Shown piece after piece: positions 57,280 through 64,000 of a DNA stretch of 64,000 nucleotides. The notes under the pieces were generated by a model. It was not told where the DNA came from. It saw only the letters and a list, made by a program, of their open reading frames with translations, and did not search any database. The translations under genes and the position numbers were made by a program. The stretch is from assembly GCA_021030905.1 (NCBI GenBank), contig JAGFMI010000001.1, positions 620,001-684,000 on the forward strand, given 5' to 3'. Within the stretch, counting starts at the first letter, position 1. The number at the start of each line of letters is the position of its first letter. This DNA is from Pyrenula massariospora. Lineage: Eukaryota > Ascomycota > Eurotiomycetes > Pyrenulales > Pyrenulaceae.

Positions 57280-60200
57280 GATGGAAAGTGGGAAGAGGGA
57301 ATCATTAAAGAGGTGATGAGCGAAAGTGTGAAGAGGTAGCGACCGACTAAGAAGAGACGCCCAGCTGATCGGCAGTCAGGGAGGTCTCCCTATTCCATGA
57401 GGATCGTGGATGGAAGACGGATGGATTAAAAAGGGTAGCGGTGGTTGAAGGAGTCTGATGAAGATGGGAGATTAGTTAGTGGTCGTCGGAGAGGAAGAGA
57501 TGGAGGTCGAGGGATGAGGACGTGTTGCGGCGTGGTTGAAACGAATGTGGGTTGCGCGAAGTTAGAAAAGGGAGGAGCAGAGGAGGAGTAGAGAAGGGCC
57601 AGGTGCAGGAGGTGGACTGTGAGGTGTGGAGTCGAGTTTTCCAGGGTGCCAGGAGGCAAAGAAAAAATGTCGGCGAACCAGCGGCCTCCCCGACCGTCGT
57701 TCACCAAAGCCCCCCTACTGCGGATGAAGACCACGACTAAGAATGGTGAGCAAAAGGACGGCTCCCGTCAGCCTCCAAAGTTGAAGTCAATTTAGTCAAA
57801 AGCACGCGAGAGAGCCACAGCACCACCGTTGTGCTAAGCTTGACGGTATTCTGATAGCCAAGGTTTAAGTACAGACGGGTGGGGGTCGCACTTTAATCAA
57901 TCCGGGAAGCCATAACAGTCGCAGTATGGGTATGTAATCTTTCATGCCGCAAAGACCGCGTTTGAGAATGTGGGCGGGGGAGGGATGACGACAATGCTTG
58001 CTTCTACGGCCTATTCTCACTACATTACACGTCTCGCTAGATGGAGCATCAGCAGGTCTGGTGTTTGCTGTCCTCGGTGCTTGGGTCTGAGCCAGGCTCC
58101 ACGGGAATTGGTATGGTTATCATTTTCGACCTGTCCCGACCCTACCGATGACGAGGGATGACCCGAATTGGTGCTAGAAGGCTGGAGGCTTTGAGGGAGT
58201 GGAAAGGACCCCATGCCCATCTTTGCCCCTAAGCTTCTGACTGATTTGCCGGGAGAGCTCTTCGCACACCAGGGAGCCGGTCACCCCACAACAAACCACC
58301 AACCATCCGAGAAGCAGACATGCTCATGACCACACGACTTTCCAAATCCTCGTGCGCCGCAAACTTCATATAGAGCAAACGTCTGCTTGGAGCCGTTATG
58401 GAGTGTCTTGTCAGTAACAGGATCCGTGTTGACTGATCGTTGGGCGAACGAAGGCACCATCTTATCGTCATCAGTTAGTTCCATGAGTGGCGCCGGGAGG
58501 ATGTGGTGGCCGCGGATGAGGCAGCCTCCTTTTGCGTTCCTGACTCGGGTCCACAGTGCGGCATGTCAAACATGACAGTCCGCAGTGATAGGCAACGCCG
58601 CACGCGTTTGACGCTCTTCGGTTGATGATGGTAGACGAGTCTGCAAATTATACGCAATTGCACATGTCAGGCCCGTGCTGTCCCTTTGATCTCAAAGTCT
58701 ATCTCCCAGATTTAACGTTCTCACCATGGCAGCGGCAAGAGCAGGCCGTCTCCTGGGTAGCCTGTCCCTCTAAGCCCGAACGGTAAACCAGAGGCGCCGT
58801 ACCTCAGCCTGATCCATTTTCACTCCACTCGTGCAAATCACTAAATTGACTTGTCCTGCATTAGGCTCATCGCCACATTTTCTCCTATTCGACCAGGGTC
58901 ACAGCAGCCTCCAGTCGCAGTCTGTCAACTTCCATCGTGCTGGATCAAGCAGCAGTCTAGATCCAAGATTTCAATAGTCCCACATCTCGGAGAGACTGAA
59001 GTCGCCTATGCCGCCCAATAGCCCCAAATGAGCGCAGGGCAATGCTGAGACCTACCGGCTTGTTTCTGATCTTTTGATAGGTCAGGGGTTTGCCTAAATC
59101 TTTCAGAACCACAATTGTCTACCGATTACCGGCACTGGTACATGATCCACCCGCGTTCGGTAATCCGCTCCACCACGCGCTTCTATTTTCCGAAGACAGC
59201 ATTCTCTCTCCCCACCCGAGCAAAGTACACAGCACCAAACAGAAAACGATAATGAGAGACTCCCGCTCTCCGGCCCCTGATCATGTTGACGGAATCTCGA
59301 AAGGCCCCAGAAGCTGAGGACTGCTGCAGACGACAAGAGCAAGGACGTCGGCTACCCGGACGGCGTCCGTCGATCTGGATAGGCTCCTAGAAAGGAGCAG
59401 AAGAATGGTCATCGCGACAGAGTAGGGATAAACATGCTTATGCTTGAAGACTATTTTTACCATGACTTCTGGACTTCGGCCGACACAAGGGTCTGACCAT
59501 GTCGTGGATGTGCTACGTGAAAACGAATTCGGCAGCCGGCCTTGCACTACCATCAGGTCAGTCCTTTTTCCATGACTGGTTACTAGCACGAGAATTCGGC
59601 TTGGGCCTAAAGGCCTTATTTGGAGTTCACACTTCCTGATGCCTGATGCTTGGACCTACACGTACTGGTCTTTCGGTGATGCTAAGCTAGAGCGACTCTA
59701 AGTCCTCTTACTTTCGAACTGTTTATACGTAAATAAAACAACCTTGAAGAGTCCCTACTCCTGACAGCGAAAACCAGGTCAAATCTCACACAAGATTTCC
59801 GGCTGGGAACTCCCTGAGACGTATCAGAGAGAACACTTCTCAAGCAGACGAGAAGGACCTGTGTGGAAACCTCCACCCTCAACATTTCATCCTTCAGGAA
59901 AATTCAAGATCGAAATCGATCCAGACCACACTTTACTACTACACGGTTATGCAACGTCAAAAGAATCTTACGCAAAGTCAATCATAGGCTTGTTCAAAGT
60001 TATAGACCAACAGGCCCAGTCAGCCAAGGCACTGTTCTCACATGAGAAAGCCTGAAATCTCTTTCACACCAAAGAGGTCTTGAACATCCACTACCAGCGA
60101 ATGTAATCTCACTTCATGTACGTAAATCTCAGCTTAGGTACTCAGGCTCTTATTGTATTGTGGTACATATAGTACCTCAAGTACTTGGCGAATGAACGTT

Positions 60201-60722
60201 CGCTCTTTGGGGTATCGGCTTCAAGTGGTATCCGCAACAAAGCAGAGACGAGCATCCAAATTCGTTCCTCTCAACACCTCAACATAAGGTGCCTAAAGTA
60301 AGCACACTCCAGTCCTGACCGGCCATGGTCCCCTATTACTCTATGCAAGCCTCCAAGCACAAAACAACATTATGTCCCCCAAAAAGTCCCCATCAATATA
60401 CCCCATCAACCCTCCCAAGTCAGCCTCATAACCGCCTAGCCACCCACCTCACCACATCCCACGCACCACCCAAACAACACGACCCAGACGTCATCAGCCT
60501 ACCCTCCGCTTCCACGTCCGCATGGTCCCTTCTATCCAAATCCTAAACATCCCCCTCAACTTCTCCCATAACACCCCTAACCCCCCGGCCGCTCTATACA
60601 CATGCTCAGTCATAGCGAGCTAACCCTCCTCAAAATCTATAACATCCCCTCCCATGGAAACCCTATCCTAGAGTAAGCCTTCCTTTGCCTTTCATGTCAT
60701 TCGTGCTGTAGAACACCACGTC

Positions 60723-60741
60723 ACCGACCGACCGACCGACC
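60723..60741. repeat. (ACCG)n microsatellite
   Basis: This is a four-base tandem repeat, ACCG, of nearly five units. Confidence 0.8.
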
Positions 60742-60789
60742 GATCAAGACACAAGCATCAAGCTTGGCTTCCCATTCCCCATAAGCACG

Positions 60790-60811
60790 CCTCTCCTCTC
60801 CTCTCCTCTCT
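60790..60811. repeat. (CTCTC)n pyrimidine repeat
   Basis: CTCTC units are repeated about four times. Confidence 0.75.
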
Positions 60812-61251
60812 ACCATAACATACGAGGCTCGGGTAGTGCCAATTGGACAAATTCCCTGTCACCACCACCCAATTAGACCGCTACTTCACAGACACAATTG
60901 AATATGAATATAATAAACATCCGCTTTCAAAGTACCTTTCATTCACCCCATATCTTTGCCGCAATAATACAATCTTGTAATAGCAATCATAGTAGTAGTA
61001 ATAGTAGCAGTAGTACTCTGGTGTTGAAGAAGAAGAAAAAAAAAGGGCTCCGTGAGTCCATATATCCATCTCCATATCCATGTCCACCTTTTCCCATCCC
61101 ACCAACCCACCCATGCGTGAATGCACCGCACCCTTTGTATCCATGCCCACCAACCAACCAGTATGCAGTCCTTCCCAGGCACCGGCCCGTCAGTGTACAA
61201 ATCCCACCCACCAGCCCCATCAGGCAGTATACAGAAACCAACACACCCCCA

Positions 61252-62782
61252 TCAAGCCTCATCATAAACGCACCACCCCCCCTCCCTCCCAAACCACGCC
61301 CTCGCCAACCCCCCACCACTCTCCGTCGGCTGACTAAACGCCACCTCATCCTTCTCAATCTCCATCCCGTAGATAAAATTGTTCATGACACAGTCCAGCA
61401 AATTCGTCGCCACGTCCTGCCGTCGGGACGACTTGGACGTCCAGATGCGCGAGATGCCCACCACCGCGCGCTTCACGACGCTCGTGTCCACCTGGATGGA
61501 CGTGCTCTTGACGGCCGCGTCACCGTTCATGTGCTCGTGCGCCGACGACGGGTACGCCAGCACGGGGTGCGCCTCGGTGATGCGCTCCGCGAGACACAGG
61601 CCGACGCACTTGCCGTCCTTGATGTAGAGGAAGACTTTGAAGCGGTCGCTTCGCATTTCGTCTCCTTCGCCCCCGGCCGCCGTGTTGTTGCTGCCGCGTC
61701 GGGCGCCCTTGAGCACCTTCTGGCTCCATAGCACCGACTCTTCGATCCCGACGCTGCCGAGTTCCCGCCCGACGACCTCGAGGACGCGTTTTACCTGGGC
61801 GCGGGCGGGGGCGCTGGTCTTGCGGTCGACGACGACGATGATGCCGCCGATGTTGGGGACTTCGTAGGCCCAGCGCATGGCGGAGCCCTTTTGGAAGGCT
61901 TTGCCCAGGTCGAGGCCCTGTGTGTCTTTGTCGTGCCACATGCGGTGTAGGTTGACGTCTTCTGCGTTTGAGGGGACATAGGACATATCGCATTCGCGGC
62001 AGGTTTTGCGGGTTTCGGCGCCGAGGTCGAGTGTAGTTTGGGTTAAGGGTTTGGGATTTGAAGGTGCTTTGACGAGAGAGGGAAAGGTGGGGGTTTGGGG
62101 GGTTTTGGCGGATTTCGGTGGATGGGACTTGGGAGGAGGTGGATGGGCGTCATGGTGCGATTTTCTGCGTTCAGGTGGATGGATATTATGCTGCGACTGT
62201 TTGCGTTCGAGTTGATGTTGTGGGCGTTGCACGGCTGGCGCGGTTGATTGGGCGCGTACGGTTGAGGAATTGTTGACAACCTCGGCTAGGGGCTCTGAAT
62301 CTTCGCGGGATGTGGTATTTGATTCAGCGTCGCGTTTTCTCTTGAGAAAATTGAAGGTCGGTTTTCGCGTCGTGTTTCCGGGGGGCGTAAGTTGAGGCGG
62401 TGGTGGCGAAGAGGGAGGGGTGATAGTCTCATCGGTATGCGCGTCTGAGTTCGAGAAGATCGCGCTATTCTTACGCGACGGCGAGGAAGAGACTGCTACT
62501 GAGGTTTCTCTGATGGCGCGTTGCATGTTCTCATCGCTGGTGCCTGGCGTGAGAGCTGCAGGAGTGGTTTTGGCTGCTGGCGCCTTCTTCTGCTCGATGC
62601 GTTGCTTTTTGGCGATGGGGACGTCCTCGCCATCCCATATGCGGCGGATAGAGCGCGCGTATGTCTTCATGAACAGCCCACTGGTAGAAGATGCTGTTAG
62701 CGATGATTCTGAAGCTGAAGCAAGGGGGAGAGACAAACCTCTTGTAGCTGTTGGTGACGGTGTAGGGAGCGGGCATCGTCAT
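61252..62782 (-). CDS. ECO1: sister-chromatid cohesion N-acetyltransferase Eco1, 490 aa
   Basis: There are two exons, 62782..62739 and 62680..61252, closing at 491 codons; ATG 62776 (MPAPYT) is an equally good start two codons on. Eco1 acetylates Smc3 during S phase to make cohesin hold sister chromatids. The N-terminus has 'MKTYARSIRRIWDGEDVP' followed by a long disordered linker with a PIP-box-like 'TQTTLDLG' just before the zinc finger. The C2H2 finger is 'CRECDMSYVPSNAEDVNLH' with the second His in MWHD. The acetyltransferase domain shows 'VVGISRIWTSKSSRRQDVA', the acetyl-CoA loop (RRQDVAT in place of the more usual R-x-x-G-I/V-A), and the C-terminal 'VAFSQPTESGGGLARAWFG'. Confidence 0.93.
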
Positions 62783-64000
62783 TGAGGAAAGAGCCGCCCG
62801 CGATGGGGGCAGGCACGACCTTGCGTTCGACAAGTGGAAGGTGCTCTCTGACCACAACCAGGGAAGGCGCTGCTGGTGAATAATAATCCGCACGCTATAG
62901 GATCCTCCTCTTTGATTATATAGTACAGCACAAGATTCCCAAGGGAGGCTAGATCAGTTGTTGTGGAAAGTTCTGGGACGCGTTTGCGTTATTTGGAGGT
63001 TGCAGCGGCCTGCCCCTTGGTTCGGAGGTTCGCTCTTTGCCTGCCACGGCTAGCGCTGGAGCGATGGGGTATTGTGTACCAATCGATGGACGTCGGCTCA
63101 ACCCCCAGCCAACCCGACCGACCCCTAGATCAGCCAGCGACCAACGCGTTTCCGGGGGGCGCCGATGAAAGCTTTGCACCGAGGGCAGATGGAAGACGAA
63201 AAAAAGATGCGAGGAGATACGACGTTGGCGCAGTCGATGTTTTGAAGGGAAAAGGTCGTTGAAAAAGCGAGGCTCTCTTTCAACCCCCCGCCGCAGGTGG
63301 GAGGGAGCTTGGGCGTTGGTATTTAGGCCCCGGTTGCCGCACCAGCAACACCGAGCGGCACCTGGTTGGTGGTTGGGTAAAAGCTGTGTTACTGCTTGTG
63401 TTACTGCTGCGTCCCTACTGGCAGAGTCTCCTGGCCAGAGGGTCGATCACGGCGCCTTGCTCGGCGCTGACGCTGACGTATGGGGAAAAGCTGTTATCCG
63501 CCAACCAACCGCACCGTTGACAATGATCGCGGCCAGTCGAGCTTCCAAAGCTCTCGGTCAGCAAGAGGTCCCGTCGATCGATCGGACCTGTCGTGTCTGG
63601 TGAATGAGGGGAAGAGAAGGATTTTGCCTCTTCTCTGCTGATTCGGTGATCATACAACACGAAACGAGCTTGTTTCAGAGCAGCCCATTTGATGCTTTGT
63701 TCTCAAGCGTACACGCGGCGAAGAGTCACGAAGACGAGCATCCGCCGTGGGAATGGCAGGAGATGTATATCACGAGATCAAACTATTGACAAAGACAGGA
63801 CACAGGGCTACTAGTATATGAACTCAAGGCCCCGAACCCAAGGCAGCATGAAGCCTTGCACAGCCCGCCACCTGCTGCCTTGAGGAGTCCAACACCGTTT
63901 TGTGTGGTCCAACACCCCAGGGGCCAATCAATTCGCAAGTTCCGGCCTGTACCCAACCTCCTCTAATCCTCCCACACTGACCGAATGAGAAGTCTCCGGT
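62783..64000. other. right-edge intergenic region
   Basis: This holds the ECO1 promoter and DNA to the window edge. I see no supported gene; the short frames are random in character. Confidence 0.45.

Larger units (their letters stand above)
57280..61251. other. gene-poor 4-kb intergenic region with microsatellites
   Basis: No coding region could be supported on either strand. It contains simple repeats, (ACCG)n at 60723-60741, (CTCTC)n at about 60790-60811, (AGT)n-like at 60991-61015 and a purine tract at 61027-61044, and C-rich low-complexity sequence from 60360 to 60600. It could host lncRNA or an unrecognised multi-exon gene. Confidence 0.45.

Noticed and set aside
60898-61731. 277-aa plus-strand open frame
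   Set aside because: It runs through microsatellite sequence and then antisense to the ECO1 acetyltransferase domain; composition is Arg/Pro/His-rich and not gene-like.

Overview
This 64 kb window is nuclear DNA of a filamentous ascomycete (Pezizomycotina). The basis is short GT-AG introns (about 41-260 nt) with CTAAC/CTAAT-like branch sites, a Zn2Cys6 regulator, a SAT4/PTH11-like membrane protein, a GH11 xylanase, a DUF3405 protein, and fungal forms of APC1, Nup37, eIF2A and Eco1. The class cannot be fixed from sequence alone; Leotiomycetes or Dothideomycetes are both possible. Most multi-exon models below were built by hand from splice sites, and each closes in frame from start to stop.

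Layout. 0-3 kb: a fungal three-TM protein of unknown function (-). 4.1-4.3 kb: an intact-looking 219-bp MITE with 65-bp terminal inverted repeats and TA target duplication. 6.2-14.0 kb: a divergent pair of unusual genes, a 1160-aa protein with an extracellular-type N-terminal half and a strongly hydrophobic C-terminal half (-), and a 610-aa protein resembling the TULIP/P47 fold family (+); this is the best candidate here for an undescribed system. 15-19 kb: an F-box-like/zinc-finger gene and a frameshifted paralogue. 19.2-19.4 kb: a second short inverted-repeat element. 20-28.6 kb: the housekeeping pair APC1 (-) and NUP37 (+) sharing a 362-bp promoter. 30.5 kb: a secreted GH11 xylanase with TATA box and a GGCTAAA (XlnR-type) site. 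32.4-35 kb: eIF2A (-).

36.6-50.4 kb is accessory in character: a SAT4-type receptor-like protein, a sterol-glucosyltransferase-like GT1 enzyme divergent from a Zn2Cys6 regulator, a secreted aspartic-protease-like protein, and a cytochrome P450 with an atypical I-helix. 50.9-62.8 kb returns to conserved genes: two disordered fungal proteins, a DUF3405 type II membrane protein, then a gene-poor 4 kb stretch, and the cohesin acetyltransferase ECO1. No rRNA, tRNA, CRISPR array or full-length transposase was recognised.
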